9,769 nucleotides of DNA from Actinomycetes bacterium (GCA_022600255.1 JAHZKU010000275.1:1-9769); one strand, 5' to 3'; shown: positions 1 to 5,850, counted from the stretch's first letter. Notes: generated by a model from the sequence alone, not told the origin. Made by a program: numbers and translations.

Positions 1-87
1 CGATCTGCGACGTACGACCACCTGTGAACACAAACCCACGCCGCGCGGATTTGGTCGGACCATCAGCCCCGTGGCATTGTGAGCAGG

Positions 88-93
88 TAGCCT
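88..93 (+). promoter_or_regulatory. Candidate -10 element of the mscL promoter
   Basis: TAGCCT fits the actinobacterial TANNNT -10 consensus, and the same hexamer stands in front of degV at 5839. Transcription would begin near 100-101, leaving a leader of roughly 48 bases before the GTG start of mscL. No convincing -35 hexamer is seen 16-18 bases upstream, so this rests on the -10 match and its position alone. Nothing else recognisable is present in bases 1-87. Confidence 0.35.
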
Positions 94-139
94 TGGGTCG
101 TTTTTGGCTCAAGAGTCCTGTTCTCACCCCACCGGTTTT

Positions 140-143
140 GGAG
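140..143 (+). promoter_or_regulatory. Ribosome binding site fixing the mscL start
   Basis: GGAG lies five bases before the GTG at 149. That is good Shine-Dalgarno spacing and selects this GTG over the in-frame TTG at 104. The extra 15 residues that the TTG would add are not part of the conserved MscL N-terminus. Confidence 0.7.
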
Positions 144-148
144 TAACT

Positions 149-553
149 GTGCTCAAGGAATTCAAAGACTTCATCATGCGCGGAAACGTGATCGACTTGG
201 CCGTCGCTGTTGTCGTTGGCGCTGCGTTCGGTGCGGTGGTGACCGCACTGGTGGATTCACTCATCATGCCGCTGATCGCGCTGCTGGTCGGGCAGCCCAA
301 CTTCAATGAACTCGCCTTCACGATCAACGACACCACCTTCCAGTACGGCGTCTTCCTAACAGCGGTGGTGAACTTCCTGTTGATCGCCGCCGCCATCTTC
401 CTCTTTGTGATCAAACCCATCACAGCCGTAAACGCTCGTTTTGCGAAGGACGAGGAAGCTACAGAACGGGAATGTCCCGAGTGCCTCAGCGAGGTTTCGG
501 TCAAAGCGACCAAGTGCAAGTTCTGCACCAGCGAACTCACCCCCACGGCCTAA
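149..553 (+). CDS. mscL: Large-conductance mechanosensitive channel MscL with C-terminal zinc ribbon
   Basis: MscL is a homopentameric inner-membrane channel that opens under high membrane tension and releases solutes during hypo-osmotic shock. The 134-residue product begins with the amphipathic N-terminal helix (MLKEFKDFIMRGN) and the conserved first helix containing RGNVIDLAVAVVVGAAFG (residues 11-28), which lines the pore. A periplasmic loop follows (about 46-65) and then a second membrane helix (about 66-90). In place of the usual plain cytoplasmic helical bundle, the tail carries four cysteines as CPEC (109-112) and CKFC (123-126), which reads as a zinc ribbon; such tails are known in actinobacterial MscL proteins. 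The start is GTG at 149 with GGAG five bases upstream. The gene stands alone and faces the oxidoreductase gene, with 18 bases between the two stop codons. Identity is certain; the role of the zinc ribbon is not known. Confidence 0.96.
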   Translation: MLKEFKDFIMRGNVIDLAVAVVVGAAFGAVVTALVDSLIMPLIALLVGQPNFNELAFTINDTTFQYGVFLTAVVNFLLIAAAIFLFVIKPITAVNARFAKDEEATERECPECLSEVSVKATKCKFCTSELTPTA

Positions 554-560
554 GACCCAG

Positions 561-584
561 CCAAGGCCGCGCTATTCGGCTTGG
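561..584. terminator. Possible shared terminator hairpin between mscL and the SDR gene
   Basis: CCAAG (561-565) pairs with CTTGG (580-584). The stem continues as CC (567-568) with GG (578-579) after a one-base bulge, around a nine-base loop. It lies between and partly over the end of the two convergent genes, the right place for a bidirectional terminator. The stem is imperfect and no T-run follows on either strand, so support is weak. Confidence 0.25.
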
Positions 585-1306
585 AGATCGCTAGTTACCT
601 CCAGTCGTTGCACCTGTACCCCGGCGGGCAGCTGCAGGATCGAGATGATCAGGTCCGTGAACTCGGCCAGGCCTAGGCCCGTGGCTGCCGCCGCATCTCG
701 ATCGGCCTGCGTTGACACCGCGGGGAAGCCTGGCCGCGGCGATGCGGGACTGTGGTGGATCTCGGTATCCCGGACATAACCGGGTGCGACCGACGTGACC
801 CGGACGCCCTCATCGCGCAACTCCTTGCGCAGCCCCTTGCTGATCGCTTCGACCGCGTGTTTGGTCGCTGCGTACACCGTATTGCGCGGGCTCAGGACGC
901 GGTGGCCGCTCATGGACGAGATGTTGATGATCTGCCCATGGCCCGACCGGACCAGGTAAGGGATGGCGGCTTGGCAGATCGCCAGCAAGCCCGTCACGTT
1001 CACTGCGAACATCTCGGCCCAGTCGGCCGGATTTCCGTGCCTGACCGACCCAGGTCGGGTGAGGCCAGCCGCATTGACGACAGCGTCTAGACCGCCCAGT
1101 TCGCGTGCGGCGGTATCGACAACCTGGCCGCATGCATCCGAATCCGTGACGTCTAGACGCAACGCAAGGGCGCCGGTGGCCAAAATCTTCTCCGTGCGCC
1201 GGGCCACGCCAACCACCTTGGCACCCTGTTCCACTAGCCGTTGGGTCGTCGCCCGGCCGATACCCGAGGAGGCTCCAGTGACAAGAACGCGCTGCTGGGA
1301 ATCCAT
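572..1306 (-). CDS. Short-chain dehydrogenase/reductase (classical SDR family)
   Basis: This is a classical SDR of 244 residues, a soluble NAD(P)-dependent oxidoreductase with a Rossmann fold. The cofactor motif TGASSGIG is at 10-17 and the structural NAAG at 78-81. The catalytic tetrad appears complete: Asn103 (FAVNVTG), Ser131 (NISSMSG), Tyr145 and Lys149 (YAATK). The arginines after strand 2 (VARRTEK, 34-40) suggest NADPH preference. The substrate cannot be told; the layout resembles the broad group often labelled YdfG-like or 3-hydroxy acid dehydrogenases. ATG at 1306 is chosen because the Rossmann strand starts six residues later. A TTG at 1354 would add 16 residues with no family counterpart. 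The only ribosome-binding-site-like sequence is a weak GAGAAG. It is a single-gene unit, divergent from the YhhN-type gene. Family assignment is very secure; function is open. Confidence 0.93.
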   Translation of the reverse strand: MDSQQRVLVTGASSGIGRATTQRLVEQGAKVVGVARRTEKILATGALALRLDVTDSDACGQVVDTAARELGGLDAVVNAAGLTRPGSVRHGNPADWAEMFAVNVTGLLAICQAAIPYLVRSGHGQIINISSMSGHRVLSPRNTVYAATKHAVEAISKGLRKELRDEGVRVTSVAPGYVRDTEIHHSPASPRPGFPAVSTQADRDAAAATGLGLAEFTDLIISILQLPAGVQVQRLEVTSDLQAE

Positions 1307-1359
1307 GACTCGATTCTTCTCAGTTTCGGCTCTGGCTGCAACGAAGTGCGCCAATCAGT

Positions 1360-1372
1360 CGGGACTATCCCG
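1360..1372. repeat. Short perfect inverted repeat in the divergent intergenic region
   Basis: CGGGA-CTA-TCCCG is a perfect 5+5 inverted repeat with a three-base spacer, 54 bases upstream of the SDR start. It lies in the 194-bp gap between two divergent genes (1307-1500), where an operator could act on either. Short GC-rich palindromes also arise by chance. No clear TANNNT -10 element with proper spacing could be found for either gene here. Confidence 0.25.
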
Positions 1373-1500
1373 GAATCTGTGTAACTGGGTCAGCGTGTTG
1401 GGTGGAATCCGCTCTTGATTTCTTGCCATCCCACGCGCATGTCCCAGGGAGTTGGGCAGAGTGGCCATCCTGCTCGTGTGATCTGTGGAACCGTGGCGAC

Positions 1501-2151
1501 GTGATCGTTGCCCAGTTGACCACGCCAGCACTCGTGGCGCTGGTTCTTGCTCTTGTGACGGCCTTGGTCGATTGGTGGGCTGTCGCAACGGCGCGCAGTC
1601 GGGTGGAGTACGTGGCCAAGCCGGGCGTCATGGTCTTCCTCATCGCCGCCGCAGCGCTCCTGGAGCCGTTGGACCCCAGCATTCGCATCGCCTTTATCGT
1701 CGCCTTGGCGCTCGGACTCGTTGGCGACGTCTTCCTGATGTTTGACCGCTTTATTCCTGGAGCGGGGGCTTTCCTCCTGGGGCACATCGGATACATCGTT
1801 GGCCTGGCACTGGCAGCGCGGTGGGCTCCGGGCCTGTTCTTGGGCGTGCTGTTTGTGGCCCTGTTGATGATTCCGGGGCAGCGCATCGTGCGATCTGCAT
1901 GGCAGAAGTCGCCGGTTCTTGGAGGCATCGTGGCGGGCTACATGGTGGCCTTGGCGGGAGTTGCCATCCTTGGGCTCGGTTCCTACTCCTGGTACGCAGC
2001 GGTGGGTGTGGTGTTCTTCTCGGTCTCAGATGCCCTGCTGGCTTGGAGTCGATTTGTGGCCCCGGCGGCTGGTGGTCGTGTGACCGTGCACATCACCTAC
2101 CACGTCGGACAGGCCCTGCTCGTCTTGGCGCTTCTGACCCTAGGCAGTTGA
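1501..2151 (+). CDS. YhhN/TMEM86 family membrane protein (lysoplasmalogenase family)
   Basis: The 216-residue product is almost wholly hydrophobic, with about seven to eight membrane helices, and matches the YhhN family. Members related to human TMEM86B hydrolyse the vinyl-ether bond of lysoplasmalogens. Conserved family blocks are visible in order: VAKPGVM (38-44), LGLVGDVFLM (71-80), FLLGHIGYI (91-99), SDALLAWSRF (176-185) and TYHVGQALL (199-207). The aspartates and histidines in these blocks are the usual conserved polar residues inside the membrane. The start was set at GTG 1501, which begins just before the first membrane helix. An earlier GTG at 1402 would add 33 polar, Trp/Cys-containing residues untypical of the family. 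No clear ribosome binding site is seen at either start, so the start is less certain than the identity. Whether this organism makes plasmalogens is unknown, so the enzymatic role is inferred from the family only. Confidence 0.88.
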   Translation: MIVAQLTTPALVALVLALVTALVDWWAVATARSRVEYVAKPGVMVFLIAAAALLEPLDPSIRIAFIVALALGLVGDVFLMFDRFIPGAGAFLLGHIGYIVGLALAARWAPGLFLGVLFVALLMIPGQRIVRSAWQKSPVLGGIVAGYMVALAGVAILGLGSYSWYAAVGVVFFSVSDALLAWSRFVAPAAGGRVTVHITYHVGQALLVLALLTLGS

Positions 2152-2179
2152 TCCGCTCAGAGCAATCAGTCGCTCAGTC

Positions 2180-2195
2180 GGGCTCGCGCGAGCCC
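2180..2195. promoter_or_regulatory. Perfect 16-bp palindrome: operator or terminator stem
   Basis: GGGCTCGCGCGAGCCC is a perfect palindrome. It covers the place where the -35 box of the next promoter should be (its -10 element is at 2210-2215), which is typical of an operator. As RNA it would form a six-pair stem with a GCGC loop, 28 bases after the YhhN-type stop codon, so it could instead terminate that gene; no T-run follows. Direct repeats of CGCTCAG (2154-2160, 2171-2177) and CAGTCG (2167-2172, 2175-2180) lie just upstream. Confidence 0.5.
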
Positions 2196-2206
2196 ACAAC
2201 CGACAG

Positions 2207-2215
2207 TGGTAGGTT
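2207..2215 (+). promoter_or_regulatory. Extended -10 promoter for a leaderless transcript
   Basis: TGGTAGGTT combines the TGn extension with a TANNNT hexamer (TAGGTT, 2210-2215). Seven bases separate it from the ATG at 2223, so transcription would begin at or beside the A of the start codon. The gene has no usable Shine-Dalgarno sequence, which agrees with leaderless translation. No -35 consensus is seen; that position is taken by the 16-bp palindrome. Confidence 0.55.
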
Positions 2216-2222
2216 GCCACCC

Positions 2223-2915
2223 ATGACAAATGCTCGGTTGCGCCCTGCTGTCCTGATCTCGATTCTGGTGGCGGTGTTGGGCGTTTGCGCCCTGTTGCTG
2301 ACCCCTGCGAAGGCCGAGACCTTCGACTACTGGTCGTTGTGGGAGGTCGAGAATGGGGAATGGGTACCGACCGACGTGGGGGCCTCGGACCTTGAGGTGC
2401 AGAACGAATCCGTGATTGCGGCAAAGTATGTTCGCACTGAAGCCACCCCGACCGCGAGCGACGCACCATCGCAGAGCACCAGCTATGCCGATCTTTGTTC
2501 CGACTCGACGTCGGACAGCTCGGGTCTGGATGTCGCTGTTGTTCTTGACTACGGTGATCCGGACTTGAACCCCAGCGAGGAAGCCACGCCGAAGGCGGTC
2601 GTGGAGTGCGTCACAGTGCCGTCCCCGGGAACGGGCGCGGCAGCGTTATCGGCCGCCGCAACCGTGACCGCCGATCAGGCCGGCTTCATCAGTGCAATCA
2701 ACAGTTACCCGGCCAGCGTGCCCACCGAATCCGCTTCTGTCCCCGCGGCCAATGAACCGGTAAACGAGGACATCGAAACCAGCGCGCCCGGGCTGAGCTT
2801 GATCTGGCTGCTATTGATCATCGGTTTTGTCGTGTTGGTTATCGCCGTGGCCGTGGCCCTCTACCGGCGCAACCGACAGTCGTCTTCGGACTGGGACGAC
2901 ACCCCTTCGGCGTAG
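2223..2915 (+). CDS. SCO2322-like exported protein with C-terminal membrane anchor
   Basis: The 230-residue product has a signal peptide (basic start, hydrophobic 9-26, probable cleavage after AKA near 31). The exported domain opens with FDYWSLWEVENGEWVPTDVG (34-53), resembling the YWSYW...GGW start of the Streptomyces SCO2322 family. Two cysteines (92 and 129) could form a disulfide outside the cell. A low-complexity Ala/Ser/Pro stalk (about 131-188) leads to one membrane helix (191-213), a basic stop-transfer RRNR and an acidic tail ending DWDDTPSA. This is the layout of a type I protein displayed on the cell surface. ATG 2223 is chosen because the signal peptide starts there and a -10 element lies seven bases before it. 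Family members are often reported beside cobalt/ECF-type transporter genes; none is present here. Molecular function is unknown, and the family call rests on the N-terminal motif and architecture. Confidence 0.75.
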   Translation: MTNARLRPAVLISILVAVLGVCALLLTPAKAETFDYWSLWEVENGEWVPTDVGASDLEVQNESVIAAKYVRTEATPTASDAPSQSTSYADLCSDSTSDSSGLDVAVVLDYGDPDLNPSEEATPKAVVECVTVPSPGTGAAALSAAATVTADQAGFISAINSYPASVPTESASVPAANEPVNEDIETSAPGLSLIWLLLIIGFVVLVIAVAVALYRRNRQSSSDWDDTPSA

Positions 2916-3084
2916 TTGGGGCGTCGGACGCACGGCTGTCGATCCCGCAGCGGTGGCCACATGTGCCAAAGCCGTGGACGCAAAGGATGAGTTGCTCCTG
3001 GCTGCGAACGCTGTCGCCGGACGCCGTCTTGCGGGTTTGTGGGCGTGAGCCCCGGTACAGTCTTGCGTCAGGATGCGGCGCCGC

Positions 3085-3096
3085 TAGCGTTAGACT
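3085..3096 (+). promoter_or_regulatory. Candidate promoter core (TAGCGT/TAGACT) 250 bases upstream of leuS
   Basis: Two overlapping-range TANNNT hexamers stand side by side, TAGCGT (3085-3090) and TAGACT (3091-3096). TTGCGT at 3063-3068 is a fair -35 match, 16 bases before the first. Transcription would begin around 3098-3105, giving either a leuS leader of about 245 bases or a nearly leaderless mRNA for the small frame starting at 3106. The nine bases CGCTAGCGT recur at 3292-3300. Confidence 0.4.
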
Positions 3097-3105
3097 TGAG
3101 TCTTT

Positions 3106-3249
3106 GTGAGGCGATTGCCGGTTCGGAACCAGTCACACTGGAGCGTTTGGCGAAGGATCCGGTCCTCGCCCCTGCTGACACCAGAACAACCGCCACCGGA
3201 CGGGCTGACCTACGGGATGAAGACCGGTGATCGAGTTCAACTGCCGTGA
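3106..3249 (+). CDS. Candidate small protein of 47 residues
   Basis: This frame runs from GTG to TGA at 3247-3249; an in-frame TGA at 3097-3099 means 3106 is the only possible early start. The product is basic at the N-terminus (MRRLPVRNQ, then VWRRIRSS) and ends PPPDGLTYGMKTGDRVQLP, a composition compatible with a small soluble protein. Support comes from its place nine bases after a TAGACT hexamer and from third-position GC (about two thirds) similar to that at the start of leuS. Against it are the lack of a ribosome binding site, the short length, and two competing frames. I do not recognise the family. It could equally be an accidental open frame inside a leuS leader. Confidence 0.25.
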   Translation: MRRLPVRNQSHWSVWRRIRSSPLLTPEQPPPDGLTYGMKTGDRVQLP

Positions 3250-3251
3250 TC

Positions 3252-3267
3252 GTGGCGTCAATGCCAC
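3252..3267 (+). other. Hairpin with an alternative partner in the leuS upstream region
   Basis: GTGGC (3252-3256) pairs perfectly with GCCAC (3263-3267) around a six-base loop. The same left arm, read as CGTGG (3251-3255), can instead pair with CCACG (3271-3275), so the two stems exclude each other. Mutually exclusive stems are a hallmark of attenuators, but these are short and may be chance. Confidence 0.3.
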
Positions 3268-3290
3268 AAACCACGCTAGAACCAGGAGGC

Positions 3291-3332
3291 GCGCTAGCGT
3301 CGACGAGACAGTTTAGGGCGCAGACGCAGCGC
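3291..3332 (+). other. Stem-loop just upstream of the leuS ribosome binding site
   Basis: GCGC (3291-3294) plus GCGTC (3297-3301) pair with GACGC (3323-3327) plus GCGC (3329-3332). This makes nine pairs broken by a small TA/A internal loop, around a 21-base loop. The stem ends six bases before the GGGAG ribosome binding site of leuS. It can form only if transcription starts upstream of 3291. The TAGCGT in its left arm (3295-3300) could instead be a -10 element, in which case the stem would not be made. Confidence 0.35.
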
Positions 3333-3349
3333 TGAGATGGGAGTAGATC

Positions 3350-5818
3350 GTGACTGAGGCCGCCGCAGAGTTCGACGTCCAAGCCATGGAACAGCGCTGG
3401 CTGCCCGTATGGGATGAACTCGCTCCATTCGCAGCCACCGATCTTTCTGATGGTCGCGAGCCGATGTATGTCCTAGACATGTTCCCTTACCCCTCGGGTG
3501 ATCTTCACATGGGGCACGCGGAGGCCTACGCCATCGGGGACGTGGTTGCGCGGTATTGGGTACAAAAGGGCCGCAACGTGCTGCACCCGATTGGCTGGGA
3601 CGCCTTTGGGTTGCCCGCAGAGAACGCCGCGATCAAGCGGGGGATTGATCCTGCCGCTTGGACGTACGCCAACATTGAACAGCAGAAGGCTTCGATGCGG
3701 CGGTACGCCTGCTCGTTCGACTGGAATCGGGTTCTGAACACGTGTGATCCGGACTACTACACCTGGAACCAGTGGTTGTTCCTGCAGATGTACGACCGGG
3801 GCTTGGCCTATCGCAAAGACAGCAGCGTGAACTGGTGTCCCAACTGCCAGACCGTCTTGGCTAATGAGCAGGTGGTGGGCGGTCGATGCGAACGCTGCGA
3901 CACGTTGGTGACCAAGAAGAACCTGAACCAGTGGTACCTACGCATCACCGACTATGCCGATCGGTTGCTGCGCGACATGGATCAACTGGAGGCCGGTTGG
4001 CCGGAGAAGGTGCTGTCCATGCAGCGCAACTGGATCGGCAAATCGACCGGGGCAACGGTGCAGTTTGAGATCGAGGGTCGTGCTGATCCGGTGGAGGTCT
4101 ACACCACCAGACCGGACACCTTGTATGGGGCTACGTTCTTCGTGGTCGCGGCCGACTCAGCCTTGGCGGCCGAACTTGTTGATGGTACGGACGCAGAACC
4201 GGCCTTTGCGGAGTATCTGACTGCGGTTCGCGCGACTAGCGATATTGACCGGATGAGCATCGAGCGAGAGAAAACCGGCGTCTTCCTGGGTCGGTTCGCC
4301 ATCAACCCGGTGAACGGCGAGCGCTTGCCGATTTGGGCGGCCGACTACGTCTTGGCGGACTACGGCACCGGCGCCATCATGGCCGTCCCGGCTCACGACC
4401 AACGCGATCTGGATTTTGCACGCACGTTTGATCTGCCGATCCGGGTCGTGGTGGCCTCCGAAGATGATCCCGCAGCAACGGGGGTGGCCACTGCGGACGA
4501 TGGCCCGCACATCAACTCCGGGCCCCTAGATGGTCTGGACAAGGATTCCGCGATTGCCCGCATCATCGCGGTCTTGGAGGAGCGCGGGACAGGAACCCCC
4601 TCGGTGAACTACCGACTGCGCGACTGGTTGATCTCGCGTCAGCGGTACTGGGGTACGCCGATCCCGATCATCCATTGCGACAACTGTGGTGAGGTTCCCG
4701 TACCGACCGCGGATCTTCCCGTGAAACTGCCAGACGCCGCTGGGCTAGATCTGAAGCCAAAAGGCACCTCGCCCCTCGGCGCAGCGACCGAGTGGGCGAA
4801 CGTGACCTGCCCGGACTGCGGGGCCGCCGCCAAGCGGGACGCCGACACGATGGACACGTTTGTGGACTCGTCCTGGTACTTTTTGCGCTTCTTGGATCCG
4901 CACAAGGCTGATGGCCCGTTTGACCCGGATTTGGCCCGGACGTGGATGCCTGTGGATCAGTATGTCGGCGGGGTGACCCACGCGATTCTGCACTTGCTGT
5001 ATGCGCGCTTCTTCACCAAGGTGCTGTTCGACATGGGGATGTTGGCAACCAACGAACCATTCCAGAAACTGCTCAACCAGGGCATGGTGCTGATGGACGG
5101 CTTTGCCATGTCCAAATCGCGGGGGAACTTGGTCAAACTCACCGATGAGTTGGATGCGCACGGGGTGGACGCTGTGCGGATTGCGATGGTGTTCGCCGGT
5201 CCGCCCGAAGACGACGTGGATTGGGCTGATGTATCGGCCGCGGGCGCCAAGCGGTTCTTGGCTCGGGCCTGGCGACTGGCCCAAGACGTCGGTCAACCCG
5301 CCAAGTCCACTGATCCAGCGGACGGTGATCGAGCCACACGGCAGGCCACTCACCGAGCTGTCCACGATGCCGAAACCGCCGTGGAATCACACCGCTTTAA
5401 CGTCGCGGTCGCGCGCACGATGGAATTGGTGAATGTGCTGCGCAAGGCCATCGACACTGGCCCAGGCGCGGGCGATCCGGCGGTACGCGAGGGAGTCGAA
5501 GCCGTCGCCGTATTGCTCTCGCTAGTTGCGCCATACACAGCCGAGGATATGTGGGCGGCGCTGGGGCATGAACCCAGTGTGGCGCGCGCGGGCTGGCCTC
5601 AAGTGGATCCGGATCTGGTCAAGCAGGATGCCCTGACGTGTGTCGTGCAGATCAGAGGCAAGGTGAAGGCCCGCCTTGAAGTGTCCCCGGAGATCTCCGC
5701 AGCGGAGTTGGAACAGTTGGCGCTGTCCGCCCCAGAGATCGTTGCCTTGCTAGCTGATACGCCGCCACGGCGTGTGATCGTGCGGGCACCCAAACTGGTC
5801 AATATCGTCCCGGCGTAG
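3350..5818 (+). CDS. leuS: Leucyl-tRNA synthetase
   Basis: This class Ia aminoacyl-tRNA synthetase charges tRNA-Leu in the cytoplasm. The 822-residue product has every expected block. The HIGH signature is HMGH (53-56), and a zinc-binding insert carries CPNC (163-166) and CERC (180-183). The CP1 editing domain has TTRPDT (252-257) and GTGAIMAVPAHDQRD with Asp350, which clears mischarged amino acids. A second cysteine pair set is CDNC (443-446) and CPDC (487-490). The catalytic core block DTMDTFVDSSWYFLRF and the KMSKS loop, here AMSKS (586-590), follow. The C-terminus has the anticodon-binding helical domain and the small tRNA-binding end domain. Length is close to that of bacterial LeuRS, slightly short of E. 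coli's 860. GTG 3350 is supported by GGGAG six bases upstream. The AMSKS variant also occurs in other actinobacterial enzymes as far as I recall. Confidence 0.98.
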   Translation: MTEAAAEFDVQAMEQRWLPVWDELAPFAATDLSDGREPMYVLDMFPYPSGDLHMGHAEAYAIGDVVARYWVQKGRNVLHPIGWDAFGLPAENAAIKRGIDPAAWTYANIEQQKASMRRYACSFDWNRVLNTCDPDYYTWNQWLFLQMYDRGLAYRKDSSVNWCPNCQTVLANEQVVGGRCERCDTLVTKKNLNQWYLRITDYADRLLRDMDQLEAGWPEKVLSMQRNWIGKSTGATVQFEIEGRADPVEVYTTRPDTLYGATFFVVAADSALAAELVDGTDAEPAFAEYLTAVRATSDIDRMSIEREKTGVFLGRFAINPVNGERLPIWAADYVLADYGTGAIMAVPAHDQRDLDFARTFDLPIRVVVASEDDPAATGVATADDGPHINSGPLDGLDKDSAIARIIAVLEERGTGTPSVNYRLRDWLISRQRYWGTPIPIIHCDNCGEVPVPTADLPVKLPDAAGLDLKPKGTSPLGAATEWANVTCPDCGAAAKRDADTMDTFVDSSWYFLRFLDPHKADGPFDPDLARTWMPVDQYVGGVTHAILHLLYARFFTKVLFDMGMLATNEPFQKLLNQGMVLMDGFAMSKSRGNLVKLTDELDAHGVDAVRIAMVFAGPPEDDVDWADVSAAGAKRFLARAWRLAQDVGQPAKSTDPADGDRATRQATHRAVHDAETAVESHRFNVAVARTMELVNVLRKAIDTGPGAGDPAVREGVEAVAVLLSLVAPYTAEDMWAALGHEPSVARAGWPQVDPDLVKQDALTCVVQIRGKVKARLEVSPEISAAELEQLALSAPEIVALLADTPPRRVIVRAPKLVNIVPA

Positions 5819-5838
5819 GCCTGGGCAGGGATACTCGC

Positions 5839-5844
5839 TAGCCT
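5839..5844 (+). promoter_or_regulatory. -10 element for a leaderless degV-plsY transcript
   Basis: TAGCCT lies six bases before the ATG at 5851, so transcription would start at the first base of the start codon. There is no ribosome binding site in the 32 bases between the leuS stop and this ATG. A -35 box is not recognisable; its place falls over the leuS stop codon. The surrounding CGCTAGCCT closely resembles the CGCTAGCGT elements upstream of leuS. Confidence 0.5.
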
Positions 5845-5850
5845 TTGCTC

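Larger units (their letters stand above)
2916..3349. other. 434-bp gap without a confident gene, upstream of leuS
   Basis: No reading frame here can be assigned to a known family. The gap holds a 31-codon frame ending at 3048 (GTG at 2953; protein-like AVDAKDELLLAANAVAGRR). A 63-codon frame (GTG 3039 or 3045, stop 3230) has its GTG at 3045 overlapping that stop as GTGA. A third, 47-codon frame lies at 3106-3249. The gap also has promoter-like TAGCGT/TAGACT sequences, small hairpins GGTT-CGG-AACC and CCAGT-CAC-ACTGG near 3120-3140, and larger stems listed separately. Codon third positions in the small frames are not clearly different from leuS, so coding cannot be excluded. It could be a long leuS leader, a small-RNA or small-protein locus, or the remains of a decayed gene. 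Confidence 0.5.

Noticed and set aside
104..148. TTG at 104 as the mscL start
   Set aside because: It adds 15 residues with no MscL counterpart and has no ribosome binding site, while GTG 149 has GGAG at ideal spacing and begins the conserved N-terminal helix.
1307..1354. TTG at 1354 as the SDR start
   Set aside because: It adds 16 residues before the first Rossmann strand; ATG 1306 gives the normal SDR N-terminus.
1365..1928. 187-codon open frame on the minus strand across the YhhN-type gene
   Set aside because: It is antisense to a gene with clear family motifs; the translation is low-complexity Ala/Thr/Arg typical of a GC-rich shadow frame.
2896..2928. Terminator at the end of the SCO2322-like gene
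   Set aside because: CCCC...GGGG with flanking GACG/CGTC can pair, but only with a three-base bulge, overlapping the stop codon, and with no T-run. Support is too weak.
3095..3101. CTTGAGT as a HspR (HAIR) heat-shock operator
   Set aside because: HAIR needs the inverted partner ACTCAAG seven bases later, and it is absent.
3050..3349. T-box riboswitch or tRNA gene upstream of leuS
   Set aside because: No AGGGTGG-type T-box sequence is present, and the GGTTCGGAACC hairpin is not set in a cloverleaf with acceptor, D and anticodon arms.
3068..3382. 104-codon minus-strand frame over the leuS upstream region
   Set aside because: It would start inside leuS on the opposite strand, has no ribosome binding site, and overlaps the promoter-like and hairpin elements.
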